Origin: Diphasiastrum complanatum
Taxonomy: Eukaryota; Streptophyta; Lycopodiopsida; Lycopodiales; Lycopodiaceae
Direction of reading: 5' to 3'
DNA length: 64,000 nucleotides
NCBI GenBank assembly: GCA_029204225.1
Contig: CM055108.1
Coordinates: 7,425,711-7,489,710, forward strand
The notes below the pieces were generated by a model that searched no databases, was not told the DNA's origin, and saw only the letters and a program-made list of their open reading frames with translations. The position numbers and the translations under genes are program-made. This document shows positions 10,888-22,265 of this stretch, piece by piece; the stretch's first letter is position 1, and each line of letters starts with the position of its first letter.

Positions 10888-11459
10888 TTGAAGCATTTCA
10901 CACGTGCCAAAAGTAGGATTCAAACCAGCCAAAGTGTCTCAAACCATCATCCCTCTAACTCAAAAACCAAGAAAAAGAAAGTGAAGTGCTTCTTCTGTGG
11001 CAAAAAGGGGCACTATGCCTCTAATTGCTTTAAGAAGAAAAACCAATTCAAGCAAGCTAATCTCTCCAAAGAGATTGAAGAAGATTCTGTTGCAAGTGAT
11101 GGACAAGGATCACTTATGGTGTCCAGGATTTCTTCATCACCTTTCAAGAAAGATGGAGCTTGGTACATAGACAGTGGAGCCTCTTCACATATGTGCTGTT
11201 CAAAGGAGTCATTTGACTCAATCTTACCTTTCAAATGACTCAAGAGATCTATTTACACAGCTAATCATGAGTGTCCAAAAGAAGGAATTGGCAACATTCC
11301 ATTGAAACTTGCTTCTTCAAAAGTTCTTGCACTTTCTAATGTTCTTTTCATTCCAAAACTTACAAAGAACTTAATTAGTGTGGGAAAGTTGCTTGATAAT
11401 GGTTGTGATGTAAAGTTCAACTCCAATACTTGTTTTATCAAGAGAAAAGATGAGATCCT
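10888..11459 (+). pseudogene. gag: Copia B gag C-terminus and protease
   Basis: Contains the knuckle KCFFCGKKGHYASNC and the protease motif WYIDSGASSHMC. An in-frame TGA at 11236-11238 interrupts protease. The second half (TKNLISVGKLLDNGCDVKF) continues to KRKDEIL at 11459, where element E begins. After E the frame resumes as LDDGTRCGGIFKL, confirming the insertion point. No start codon belongs to this piece because the N-terminus is deleted. Confidence 0.85.
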
Positions 11460-12109
11460 TGTGAAAGATTCAACTAGTTTCATCACATTTTGCAATATTT
11501 CCATATTTGGCATATTGAGGCCAAAACTTGTTTTAGACTTAGAGGTTGACTTTTCAAAGTTCATTAGTCTAAATTTCATTTGAATAAACACTTTTTAAAA
11601 GTTTGGGAAAGATAGAATGCGAGTTTGAGTAGATTCAATTTGAATAAGTTGGGTACATTGAATCTAGACCCAAAATTGGTAGGGTTAACATTTTGGTGGG
11701 AAAGCCAAGTGGCCAAATATGGTTTGGACCTGCTATAAAAGGATGAAACTCGTGGAAAGAGTCATCTTTTCTCTTCTCTATCTCATTTCATGCTTATACA
11801 TGGTCCTCTTGGGTTCTACTATCCATTGGTGCACTATCTTGGTGATTGCTTGCAATTCTATGTGTAGAATGATCTATATTTGCTATTTTTGGATCCACAC
11901 GTGTGAAATACAGTAGCTTGTTGGTTTTGTACGGACAGCAACAGTACATAATCATTTCATTCAAGTTTGATCAAGTTCTATTAGTGTTTGCATCTCAAAT
12001 TGTGTGTAGATGCTGATTTTTCTACATTGGTGAAATTGGTACTGTATTTCTCTTTCTAACCAAAGATCATTCAAGTAGATTGGATGTTAAGGATCTGAAA
12101 TCTTTCACA
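11460..12109 (+). repeat. 5' LTR of E (650 bp)
   Basis: Runs TGTGAAAGATTC to ATCTTTCACA. CTATAAAAGGATG near 11733 is a good TATA box. An exact CACACGTGTG lies at 11896-11905; the 3' LTR has CACACATGTG at that place. Confidence 0.95.
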
Positions 12110-12709
12110 TGGTATCAGAGCATGTGTTTCAAGTTATGAAGGAAAAAATCAGATCTATCAATGATTTGGTGAAGATATCAAGTCTAGAACATGCTAGAGA
12201 GGATTCTACACCAAAATCGGATTTTTTGCTTTTGTAGATTGGATCTTTTGTAGATCAAAACACTAAATAGGTCAATTTACTTGTTCAATTCCAATTTTTG
12301 AATTCACATGCTAGATTTGGCCGATTTTTGGATCATTGGTTCAGCCTAAGTGGTGGCTTATAGATTGCATATCAAATTTTCAGCATTTGCATGTAGATTT
12401 GGAATAGTCAATTTTTTGTGATTTTGTCAAAACCCTAATTTTGATTGGATCTCTAGATAGTGAGGTTGCTGGACTTCATTTGAGTGTGTTTCAATCTTAA
12501 AAAGTGGCAAAAGTCATTAGATTGAGGATAGATCATAGGTTGGTCAAGATTCCATGATTCTATGTGTTGATTTGCTTGGATAAGTGCTAGAAGGAAATTT
12601 GTGAGATAGTTTCAAATCTTGGTGATTTCTTTTGAAAGAATTTGTTGTTGTTCAAAGGAGCTCTTTGTGCATTGAAGCAGGTTGAAAGAGAAGATCAGGT
12701 CATTGCTAC
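12110..12709 (+). other. Primer binding site and leader of E
   Basis: TGGTATCAGAGCA follows the LTR end directly at 12110. The remaining 590 bp before the gag ATG is AT-rich leader; I see no gene in it. Confidence 0.85.
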
Positions 12710-13768
12710 ATGGCAACCTCAATTGGAGTCATGTTGGAAGCCAATGATAGGCTTACCTCAAGTAACTATTCATTATGGAAAGTGAGGATGGAGTCACTTC
12801 TTGAGATGAATGATGTTTTGGATATTGTTGTAGGTTTGGAGGAGAGACCAGAAACACAACAAGATCAATTGAGGTATGACAAGAGGGCCAAGAAGGCTCT
12901 ACACATGATAAAGATGAATGTTACCAATGAACTTCTCAAGGAAGTTGGTAAGTGCACATCATCTTTGGAAGTTTGGAATTCATTGAAGAAGCTTTATGAA
13001 TCCAAGTCTACTTCTAGAGTGTTGACTCTAAGAAGGCAAATCTTTTCTTGTTTGCAAAAGAATGAAGAAAGTCCAAGTACTTTTGTTTCGAAAATGAAAG
13101 CATTGAAGGATGAGTTAGCTTGCATAGATGAAAGCATTAAGGAAGGAGAGCTTATTCAAGTGATTCTTAATGGCTTGTTGGATGCTCATGCTAACATTGT
13201 TCAAAGTATTGCTATTCAAAAGACTTTGCCAAGTTTGATGGATCTTCAAGAGATCTTGATCAATGAGGAATATAGGCTTCAAGCAAGAGGTGGATCTACA
13301 TCAACACTTCAAGAGGATGCTATGTTCACAAAGGGCAAAACCAAAAGCAAGTGGTCTAAAGGGCAAGATCAAGTGGATGCTTCTTCAAGTGGCAAAAAGA
13401 AGGATAGGTCAAAGCTCAAGTGCTTCTATTGTGGCATCAAAGGACACTTTGCAAGTGAGTGCTACAAGAAGAAGAGAGATCAAGGAGACAAGCAAGGTAA
13501 TCTTACTCTTGATGAGGATGGTTTGGATGTGCAAGATGCAAATGATGATACTTCTGTGATGTCTTCGTGTATGCTTGCTAATGATGGAGATCTAGATCCT
13601 TGGTGGATTGATAGTGGAGCAAGTTCACACATGACCTTTCACAAAGAGTACTTCACTTCTTTGTTGGCATATGGAGATGACAAGAGGGTGATCTACACGG
13701 CCAATGATGGTGAGTGTGCAATCAAAGGGATTGGCACAATTCCTATTTCTCTCTCTCTCTACAAATAG
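12710..13768 (+). CDS. gag: Copia E gag and start of protease
   Basis: The ATG at 12710 begins MATSIGVMLEANDRLTSSNY, the standard copia gag N-terminus; LHMIKMNVTNELLKEVG and ELIQVILNGLLDAHANI follow. The CCHC knuckle KCFYCGIKGHFASEC is at about residue 236 and the protease site WWIDSGASSHMTF at about residue 300. The frame stops at 13768 just after a CTCTCTCTCTCT run. Related K reads PISLSTNRK at the same place without the run, so slippage in the CT tract caused a frameshift. Gag itself is intact. Confidence 0.9.
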   Translation: MATSIGVMLEANDRLTSSNYSLWKVRMESLLEMNDVLDIVVGLEERPETQQDQLRYDKRAKKALHMIKMNVTNELLKEVGKCTSSLEVWNSLKKLYESKSTSRVLTLRRQIFSCLQKNEESPSTFVSKMKALKDELACIDESIKEGELIQVILNGLLDAHANIVQSIAIQKTLPSLMDLQEILINEEYRLQARGGSTSTLQEDAMFTKGKTKSKWSKGQDQVDASSSGKKKDRSKLKCFYCGIKGHFASECYKKKRDQGDKQGNLTLDEDGLDVQDANDDTSVMSSCMLANDGDLDPWWIDSGASSHMTFHKEYFTSLLAYGDDKRVIYTANDGECAIKGIGTIPISLSLYK

Positions 13769-15186
13769 GAATGTTCATTTGGAGGATGTCTTGTTTATTC
13801 CATCTATTACCAAGAATTTGCTTAGTGTGAGTCAAATGCTAAGTAAGGGCCTCAAGGTGGAGTTTGATGGAGATGCTTGTTTGATCGAAAGGAAGGATGT
13901 CTTGATTGGAAAAGGTAAAAGGCAAGGGAAGTTGTTCAAACTTGATGCTTGTGTTATTGCTAACCAAGTTGGATGTGTTGCAAGGGAGCAAATTTCTATT
14001 CAAGAGGTTTGGCACAAAAGGATGGGAAACCTCAACTTCAAGTCATTGAAGGTAATGACAAGGAAGAAGGTTGTGATTGGTCTTCCAAGTTCCTTAAGTA
14101 ATGACAAGCATGTTTGTGAGTCTTGTGCTTTGTCCAAGTCACATAGACTACCTTATACTAGATCTATTTCTAGATCTACAAAGCCTTTTCAACTTGTACA
14201 TTCGGATATTCATGGATTTACTACAATTAGCAATAGTGGAGCTAAGATGTATGTAACATTCATTGATGATTTTAGTAGATTTTGTTGGATCTATCTACTA
14301 AAGAGCAAGGATGAAGTGTATGATGTCTTTGTCAAGTTCAAGAATGCAAGGGAGAACCAATTTTCCACAAAGATCAAGTGCTTGAGAGGGGACAATGGTG
14401 GTGAGTACATATCTAACAAGTTCAGGCCTTTTGTGATGAGCATGGGATCAAGAGGGAGTATACAACATCAAGGACCCCACAACAAAATGGAGTGGCTGAA
14501 AGGAAGAATAGAACTTTATGTGAAAGTGCTAAAGCTATGAGGTTAAGTGCTAATCTTGACAAACCATTTTGGGATCAAGCTTTGTTGTGTGCCAATTTCT
14601 TGTGAAATAGGTGGCCGAGTGCTATTTTGGATGGAAGGACACCTTTTGAGATGCTATTCAAGAGGAGGCCGAGTGTCAACTTTCTAAGAACCTTTGGATG
14701 CACATGCTATGTCGACATTACTCTTGATGATAGGACCAAGGAGGATCCATCTTCAAGAAGAGGTATTTTTGTTGGATATAGTGAGGTAAGTAAAGCCTAC
14801 AAGGTTTACATTCCTTCTACTAACAAAGTGATTGTTGGTAGAGATGTCATTTTTGATGAGGGAAACATTCCAAAGGTGTCTTCAAGCATGATTGATGGTA
14901 AAGTAGATGGATCTAACATTCTTGATATTGATGAGAAGGATCCTACTTTGGATGGTGGTGATGATGGACCTTCATCAAGTCAAAAGCCAAGGACAACATC
15001 AAGAGAAAGACAAGTAACTTCAAGGCTCACATATGATCAAAAGGGTAAGCAAGTAGTTTCTGGAAATTATGTTGCTTTCCTAACCTCTTTGGATGAGCCT
15101 ACAAGTGTAGATCAAGCAAGGAAAGAAGAGGAGTGGATCCAACCAATGGATCTTGAGTATCGATCTCTTATGAAGAGTGGAACATC
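13756..15186 (+). pseudogene. pol: Copia E rest of protease and integrase, frameshifted
   Basis: After the CT-tract frameshift the frame gives LSVSQMLSKGLKVEF, gag-pre-integrase VWHKRMGNLNFKSL, integrase HSDIHGF, FIDDFSRFCW and RGDNGGEY. Two more frame breaks near 14445-14500 and a TGA at 14603 disrupt the C-terminal half of integrase. From 14627 the linker continues (RTKEDPSSRRGIFVGYSEVS, SRLTYDQKGKQVV) up to SLMKSGTSF near 15186. There the sequence leaves the copia alignment: K continues into RT at the equivalent point. Confidence 0.86.
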
Positions 15187-16255
15187 TTTTGGAGAATCTT
15201 CTTGTGTACATGGAGCTATGCAAGTGGATGGATGTTATCTTGATGTAAAATCAAGTAATGTATCTGGAAAACAAAGTTTGTTCAATGACTTTGATGGTCA
15301 AGTTGAAGATCAAGAGGTTGATCTCAAAGCGCTTCAACTAGTCAAAAGGGAAGTTGGCAATTTGGAGCTAGTCAAGAGCATCAAAGGAGAGGTAATTGGC
15401 AAAGGTGTTATGGATCTATTTTTCAGCATATTGAAGACTCAAGTAAGGTCAAAGGAGCAGCAAGGAAGTTTTGTTCAAGTTTACTTTACTTTTTCTATCT
15501 CATGTTTAAGCAATTTCATGTGGATGTGTGCAAATTGTCAAGATATGGTAAAACTAGCTACATTGGTGAGCATTGTTTTGATGTTGGATTTGTACTAGCA
15601 TTCTTGGCTGATTTTGCTGATGGAAATGAAGCTACTGGAAGTTCATTATGTCACTCATCCATGGCTAAGTTCTCAAGTGTTGAGCTACTTGGTGCCAATA
15701 CTTGGAGATTGTCAATTTTTGGTGAATTCATAGTCATTTTCTTGTGTCAAGTAGATCTTGAAGATGGACTAGTGCAAACTACTTGGTTTATGGAGTCATG
15801 TGGTGCTGAATTTGCATCATTTATGTACTCACCTACTCATGGATTTCCAAGGTTTGATGGTTTCTTGTGGCAAGATGAAGATGGAGGCTCATTCATGGAG
15901 TATCATGGTGGATACAAGGCAACAAAGGACAAAGGAGGAGAAGACATGCAAGCAAAAGTTGATCACTCACATTTATTGTTTGTTTGCTGTATTTTTCCAG
16001 AGAGTTCAGAGCTGGAAGCATGGTGGAATCATTTCATTTACATTCTATTTGATTCTTCATGTTCTAGTCACATTTTTACATGTAAAATTGATGTAAGAAA
16101 CAGTGAAGCATCCCAAGTGGACACTATTCTCTATATCAATTATGGTTGTTTCTATTTTAAGCATTACATGATTATTGAAAGGAGATCTATTCTTAGGAAG
16201 AAGATCATTCTTATGATGGATCAAAGTTCTATTGGCAAAAATTATGCTAGGAGCA
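15187..16255 (+). other. Unrecognised ~1.07 kb segment replacing RT in E
   Basis: Between SLMKSGTSF (integrase-RT linker) and KLGKRVLRYI (RT-RNase H junction) there is no YVDD box and no RT motif. The copia frame continues open into this segment for about 137 codons (to 15598), and another frame is open from 15502 to 16266 (254 codons). I do not recognise any domain. It has no similarity I can see to the other elements in the window. It could be host sequence captured during reverse transcription, or a non-coding filler. A TATTTTTCCAG stretch near 15990 resembles an intron 3' end, but that is weak. Confidence 0.7.
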
Positions 16256-16790
16256 TTGGAAGCTAGGAAAGCGAGTTTTGAGGTACATCATTGGAACTCG
16301 AGATTTTGACATATTGTATGAGGGATCATCACCTAATCTTTTTGGATTTTCAGATTCGGACTATGCTGGAGATATAATGGATAGGAAATCCATTACTTCT
16401 TATTGTATTTTCATAGGTGATGGAGCTATATCATGGATGTCAAAGAAACAAGCCACTATCTCATTGTCATCTAGTGAGGCCGAGTACAAAGCTCTTACAC
16501 ATTGCACAAAGGAGATGGTATGGATCAAAAGGATGATCAAGGACCTTCACTTGCTGGATTTTTCAAAGATCCCAATCATCTTTTGTGACAATCAATCAGC
16601 CCAAAGAATGGCATCCAATCCTATCTTTCATGCTAGGAGCAAGCATATTGAGATACAATATCATTTTGTGAGGGAGCGAGTCATTGCAAAGGAGGTGGAG
16701 CTTCAACATGTGTCTTCAAGGGAATGTGTAGCTGATATATCTTCACCAAAGCATTGGGAAAAGACTTGTTCATGAAGCATAGACTTCACT
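16256..16790 (+). pseudogene. pol: Copia E RNase H
   Basis: Reads KRVLRYIIGTRDFDILY, then FSDSDYAGDIMDRKS, WMSKKQATISLSSSEAEYKA, CDNQSAQRMASNPIFHARSK and ECVADIS. This is the Ty1-type RNase H domain with its conserved DSD and EAEYKAL elements. A frameshift near 16745 replaces the usual FTKPLG end. A polypurine tract GAAGAGGGAG sits at 16825-16834, directly before the LTR. Confidence 0.88.
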
Positions 16791-16834
16791 TGGAGTATTA
16801 TCAAAGTCTATGCTAAAACTAGTTGAAGAGGGAG

Positions 16835-17483
16835 TGTGAAAGATTCAACTAGTTTCATCACATTTTGCAATATTTCCATATTTGGCATATTGAGGCCAAA
16901 ACTTGTTTTAGACTTAGAGGTTGACTTTTCAAAGTTCATTAGTCTAAATTTCATTTTAATAAACACTTTTTAAAAGTGTGGGAAAGATAGAATGCGAGTT
17001 TGAGTAGATTCAATTTGAATAAGTTGGGTACATTGAATCTAGACCCAAAATTGGTAGGGTTAGCATTTTGGTGGGAAAGCCAAGTGGCCAAATAGGGTTT
17101 GGACCTGCTATAAAAGGATGTAACTCATGGAGAGAGTCATCTTCTCTCTTCTCTATCTCATTTCATGCTTATACATGGTTCTCTTGGGTTCTACTATCCA
17201 TTGGTGCACTATCTTGGTGATTGCTTGCAATTCTATGTGTAGAATGATCTATATTTGCTATTTTTGGATCCACACATGTGAAATACAGTAGCTTGTTGGT
17301 TTTGTATGGACAGCAACAGTACATAATCATTTCATTCAAGTTTTATCAAGTACTATTAATGTTTGCATCTCAAATTGTGTGTAGATGCTGATTTTTCTAC
17401 ATTGGTGTAACTGTAGTGTATTTCTCTTTCTAACCAAAGATCATTCAAGTAGATTGGATCTTAAGGATCTGAAATCTTTCACA
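16835..17483 (+). repeat. 3' LTR of E (649 bp)
   Basis: TGTGAAAGATTC to ATCTTTCACA, followed by ATCCT. It differs from the 5' LTR at roughly 20 positions by eye, mostly transitions. Confidence 0.95.
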
Positions 17484-18128
17484 ATCCTTGATGATGGAAC
17501 TAGATGTGGTGGAATTTTTAAGTTGAATTCTTATGAGAATGCAAACCTTTGTGAAGTTGTTTTGTTATCTAAGGAGGAGCTGTGGCATAGAAGGTTGGGA
17601 CATCCTAACTTTACATCTATGTCTTCTATGGTTAAAAAGGAGAAGGCTATTGGTCTTCCAAAATCTCTTTCTAAAGAATTCAAGCCTTGTGAGGCTTGTG
17701 CCATTGCAAAGTCACACAGAAAGCCATATCAGAAGTCTTTTATAAAGACTACTTATCCATTGGAACTCATACATTCAGATGTACATTTTTCCTCTTCTAA
17801 AAGTATTGGTGGTGCAACATGTTTTGTCACCTTTATTGATGACTTTACTAGATACACTTGGTTGTATATACTTTCTTCAAAGGCTATGGTTTTTTATCAC
17901 TTCCTTATCTTTAAAGCTTATGTAGAAAAACAGTTTTCTTGCAAAGTTAAAGCTTTAAGATGTGATGGAGGAGGTGAATATATCTCCAACAAGTTTCATA
18001 ATTATTGTGAAGGTGAAGGAATAAAGAGAGAATTTTCTTGTGCCTATTCTCCATCTCAAAATGGAGTAGCTGAGAGGAAAAACAGATCTTTATGTGAATG
18101 TGCTAAAGCAATTTGAGTAGCAGCTTCT
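17484..18128 (+). pseudogene. pol: Copia B gag-pre-integrase and integrase core
   Basis: Resumes B's frame after E: LDDGTRCGGIFKLN, LWHRRLGHPNFTSM, CEACAIAKSHRKP, HSDVHFSS, FIDDFTRYTW, RCDGGGEYISNKF and NGVAERKNRSLCECAKAI. A TGA at 18114-18116 interrupts it (the homologous codon in C is Arg). Catalytic D, D and E residues are all visible. It would cut and join the element DNA. Confidence 0.88.
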
Positions 18129-19637
18129 TTGCCTATTGAATATTGGGATGAAGCTATAAATTGTGCAAACTATTTTTGCAATAGATTACCTCACAATGCT
18201 CTTGCTGGAAAATCACCTTTTGAAGACTTGTTTCAAGAAAAACCTAAGGTAGATCACCTTAGAGTTTTTGGCTGTACTTGCTTTGTTAATATGCCCTTGG
18301 AAACAAGGAAAAGAGATGATTCTAATTTTGTTAAAGGGATCATGGTTGGATATGCATCCAACAAGAAAGCCTATAGGATCTATGTTCCCTCTACCTCAAC
18401 TACAATTGAGAGTAGAGATGTGATATTCCATGAAGATCAAAAATACATTCTTAAGAAGGCCGAGTTCAAAGATTCTCATAAAGATACTCTAATCATCACC
18501 CTTGAAGATCATCATGGAGAGATGGGGCCGAGATCTGAGGAGGAGTCACCTCGAATTTTTTCACCAAGGAGATCTCAAAGAGAAAGATCCGAGCCTAGAA
18601 GGCTTACCTATGAAGATAGAGGAAAGCAAGTGGAAATCAACTCCACTAATTGTGCCTATTTTATTTTTCATGAGGAGCCGAAGGATGTATATGATGCTAT
18701 CAACTCAAAGGAATGGTACCTTGTCATGAAGGAAGAATATGATGCTTTGATGGCCAATAATACATGGGAAATTGTGAATCTTCCATCCAACAAGCATACC
18801 ATTGGTTGCAAATGGGTTTTTCGAGTCAAGTATAATCAAGATGGCACAATCAACAAGTACAAGGCTAGGCTTTGTGCTAAAGGATTTGCCCAAGTATATG
18901 GACTTGATTATGAGGAGACCTTTTCCCCAGTTGCAAAGATGGTGTCAATTAGAATCATAATTTCTCTTGCTTGTTTTTTCAATTGGCAAATTCTTCAACT
19001 AGATATTTCTAATGCATTTCTAAATGGCTATCTAGAAGAAGAGATATATATGAATCAATCTATTGGGTTCATCCATGATGAGGAGAAAGTTTGCTTGCTC
19101 TTCAAGAGTTTATATGGATTAAAGCAAGCCCCAAGGTCATGGTATTCTCGACTCAACACCTTTCTTGAGTCACTAGGATATATTCTTAGTAACTATGATC
19201 CTTCCTTATATGTCAAGTTTTTTGATAAAGATATTGTCATCCTTCTTATTTATGTTGATGATATCATTCTGACAGGAAGTTGTATCAAGTTAGTTGAGGA
19301 AACCAAGATTGCACTTGGAAAGGAGTTCAAGATGCAAGATCTTGGAAAAATACACTATATTATAGGACTAGAGATTGACTTTCTTAAAGATAAAGCTTTC
19401 ATATGTCAATCTAAGTATGCTCTTTCAATGTTAAAAAAAATCAATATGTTGAATTGTAAGAGTATAGAAACACCTATGGAGCAAAATGTTAAGGACTCTA
19501 ACAAAGGTGATGAAAGATCCTTCGAGGACATCACACTTTTTAGAAGTCTTATAGGCTCCTTAATTTGGCTCACAATAACTAGACCTGACATAAGCTTTAA
19601 TGTTCATAAGTTGAGCCAAGCTATGCAAAATTCTTAA
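18129..19637 (+). pseudogene. pol: Copia B integrase C-terminus and reverse transcriptase
   Basis: Open for 502 codons. It begins with the integrase tail (YWDEAINCANYFCNRLP, FGCTCFVNMPLETRKRDDS) and passes a basic linker SPRRSQRERSEPRRLTYEDR. RT motifs follow: WVFRVKYNQDGTINKYKARL, QLDISNAFLNGYLEEEIYM, YGLKQAPRSWYSRL and the catalytic box LLIYVDDIILTG (about residue 374). The frame is lost at 19637 (MQNS, then a stop), a short frameshift before the RNase H. RT catalytic residues are intact. Confidence 0.9.
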
Positions 19638-20215
19638 TTTATCATTGGAAAAAGGCCAAGAGAGTGCTTAGATATATATCTTCAACTTTTGATTTTGGTT
19701 TATTATATAAAAGTGAAGATCTTTCTATTATTGGTTATTATGACTCGGATTTTGCAAGTGATAGAGCAGATCAGAAATCTACAAGTGCTTATGTCATATA
19801 TCTTGGAGGAAACTTGATATCTTGGCTTTCTAAAAAGCAAGATACTGTATCACTCTCATCATGTGAAGCTGAGTACAAGGCGCTCACTACAACAACAAAG
19901 GAAGTGCTTTGGATCAAGAGGTTACTAGTGGAGCTAAAGATAATTATGGAAGAAAATATACCTATGATCATGTGTGACAACATTTCAGCTCAAGCCCTTG
20001 CCAACAATCCAATATTTCATGCAAGGAGAAAACATATCGAAGTTGCACATCACTTCGTGAGAGAGAAGTTCATTGGAGGTGAAATCAAATTGGACCACAT
20101 CGACACATCATCTTGCATTGCAGATATGCTCACCAAACCTTTGAGCAAAAGTTCCTTCAACAAGCATAGAGCCAACCTTGGAGTTATACCAAGATCCATG
20201 TTCAAATCAATATAG
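19638..20215 (+). pseudogene. pol: Copia B RNase H
   Basis: After the frameshift: RVLRYISSTFDFGLLY, YDSDFASDRADQKSTSA, WLSKKQDTVSLSSCEAEYKA, CDNISAQALANNPIFHARRK, and ADMLTKPLSKSSF, with a stop at 20213. The domain is complete. The polypurine tract TTTTAGGAGGAG follows at 20221-20232. Confidence 0.9.
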
Positions 20216-20232
20216 ATCATTTTTAGGAGGAG

Positions 20233-21015
20233 TGTTAAAATTGAAAAACAATCCATATTGATTTCTTGGCTTGCTACAAATGTTGTACCATGCAAGTATG
20301 TAGCTAATTAATGCAAAATGCCAAGTTTGGCCTACATAGAACTCGAGCTACATGGTTATGTATTGTCTAGTTTGATAAATGCAACTTGCATATAGTTTGT
20401 AGACATAGAATTAGCATGGTTATGCTTGTAGAAACTCGTGGCAACTCACATGCATTAATTGTAAGTGATCCATAGTGACATGCAAGGCATGCACAAATTT
20501 TATTGGACACATGCATGATGATTTGGACATTTCTACTTAGAACTAGTACACTTGTAAAAAGTTGGTAGAAATTCATGCATGACAATTGACAAATGTCACA
20601 TAGACTCTAGATGTCATTTTGGAATGGATAGATATGGTTCTACCTCGAGCTACCTCAATCTCCATAAATATGTGTAGCTCTCCACACAATCAATAATGAA
20701 GAACCAAAGTTTTGTAGCTATCTCATGCCATTTTGGATCTAAACAAATATTGCTTGTTATCTCTCTAGCTCTCTCTCTCTAACTCGTGTTGAGGCTAATG
20801 CTCATACATTGAAATCTTGTATTTTTATTCATTCTTTGATTCATTGCTATTATATTCTGTTGATTAGCATGCTAGATTGTGGATTAGCCATTTCTTCTGA
20901 ACTAGATTTTGTTGATCAATCTAAAATCAAGTTATAGTGCCAATCACAAAGCTTAATTAAGATCAGTCACTCTTGTGAACATTCCCCACATGTGTGAATT
21001 CTGGAAATTTTGTCA
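20233..21015 (+). repeat. 3' LTR of B (783 bp)
   Basis: TGTTAAAATTG to TTTTGTCA, followed by TATTA. It contains ATCTCCATAAATATGTG near 20660 (TATA-like) and a CT-rich stretch near 20770. Confidence 0.95.
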
Positions 21016-21646
21016 TATTAGACATCTATGTGGATCCACACGTGTGAGGACCTGTCCACACGTGTGAAATGACAACTTGTAATATTCAGATACATTTTGA
21101 TTAGCTTTCATTTGAGTCTAATATGACATCTCCTAAATTATAGGAGTTAGGTCCTGGATTATAGGAATCTAGAAGGTCAACACAAACCACCAATGGATGA
21201 TGTGGAAAACTTGATAGATCTTATCCAGAGTGAATATGGATAAGTACAATGAGCTGTCCTACACGTGCTGGATGCTGCTTAGAGAGAGATTATGGTGATT
21301 TTGTACTCGATCCATGATGGATCCATTTTTGAGCTAATGATGAGAAATCTTGGTTTGTGTAGCTATCATTGTGTTTTGACTCTCTTAAGCACCTTCTTTG
21401 TGGATGAATGCTTTGTAAATGATAAGTAAACTATTTCTCTATTATTTGGTCGTACAATAGTTGTACTTCACATGTGTGAATCCGTGGATCATCTTTTTTT
21501 ATTGTTCTTGCTTGGAATCACAAAGATTGTCAAGTAGAAGCTAGATTTGGAAGCTAGTCTTGATATAGATCAAGATCCCAAGCTACCAATCACTCTTTGT
21601 GATCATTTGTAGATCAATTTTTGTCCATAAACTCTGAAATTTGACA
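21016..21646 (+). repeat. 5' LTR of A, remaining part
   Basis: After the TATTA duplicate (21016-21020) it continues GACATCTATGTGGATCC as in A's 3' LTR (38081 onward) and ends GAAATTTGACA. Two exact CACACGTGTG palindromes lie 20 bp apart at 21037-21046 and 21057-21066. Confidence 0.93.
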
Positions 21647-22265
21647 TGATATCAGAGCCAAGTCAAAGAGCTTAGTTGATGATCCAAAAATCTTCATTTT
21701 AAAAGCATTGGTGCTAGAGTCACTTTGAAGGAGGGCGACCTTTTCTAGAAGTTTACTTGTGATGTTGAGGTTCAAATTAGTGTGTAAAGTTCATATGTAA
21801 TTCTCACACGTGTGAGAGGCTGCTGGAGTTGTACTTTCACCAAAACTTTGTTTTTTTTCAATATTTGAGCTTCAAACAAGTTGTGTAGAGTGAAACTAGT
21901 GATGTGCTTATGAAAAACCATTGTTTCCATTAGAGATTTGATGAGTAAATGGTGTTAGAATCTTATTAAACCTACAAATCCTTCTGAGAGGGTTTGAGGC
22001 TTATGTTTTCACTTCAAGAGTGAAACTAAAACCAATTCTAAACACCATAGGAAGGCATTGGCACTTCCAAAAATCAAATCCTAGGTTCTAAGTGAATAAA
22101 TTGTGTAGAATACACTTTCCCAAATCTTTTTGAGTTCAAGATCATTATAGGTCTTGCTTCTTGAGTCTAGTGAGATTCAAGAGAGTAGCATTTTAGCTAA
22201 ATTCTAAGAAAGGAAGAAGGGAGATCCTTTGAATAGTACATTTGTTGTACTTGTTACTAGATAGA
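21647..22265 (+). other. Primer binding site and leader of A
   Basis: TGATATCAGAGCC at 21647-21659 is one base off the canonical primer site. The leader carries another exact CACACGTGTG at 21805-21814, inside the longer palindrome CTCACACGTGTGAG. No gene is visible before the gag ATG at 22266. Confidence 0.82.

Larger units (their letters stand above)
11460..17483 (+). mobile_element. Copia element E, inserted in B, lacking RT
   Basis: Flanked by ATCCT (11455-11459 and 17484-17488). LTRs are 650 and 649 bp and differ by roughly 20 bases by eye. Internal order: primer site, leader, gag, protease, integrase, about 1.07 kb of unrelated sequence where RT should be, RNase H, polypurine tract. With RT gone, E could only move with enzymes from another element, unless the replacement happened after insertion. 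Confidence 0.94.
3469..21015 (+). mobile_element. Copia element B, inserted in A's 5' LTR
   Basis: B starts TGTTAAAATTG and ends TTTTGTCA. It is flanked by TATTA at 3464-3468 and 21016-21020, a perfect 5-bp target duplication, and removing it rejoins A's LTR. B carries 5' LTR, primer site, a leader, the gag C-terminus, protease, integrase, RT, RNase H, polypurine tract and 3' LTR. Most of the gag capsid is missing. B contains two further insertions, D in its 5' LTR and E after its protease. Confidence 0.93.
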
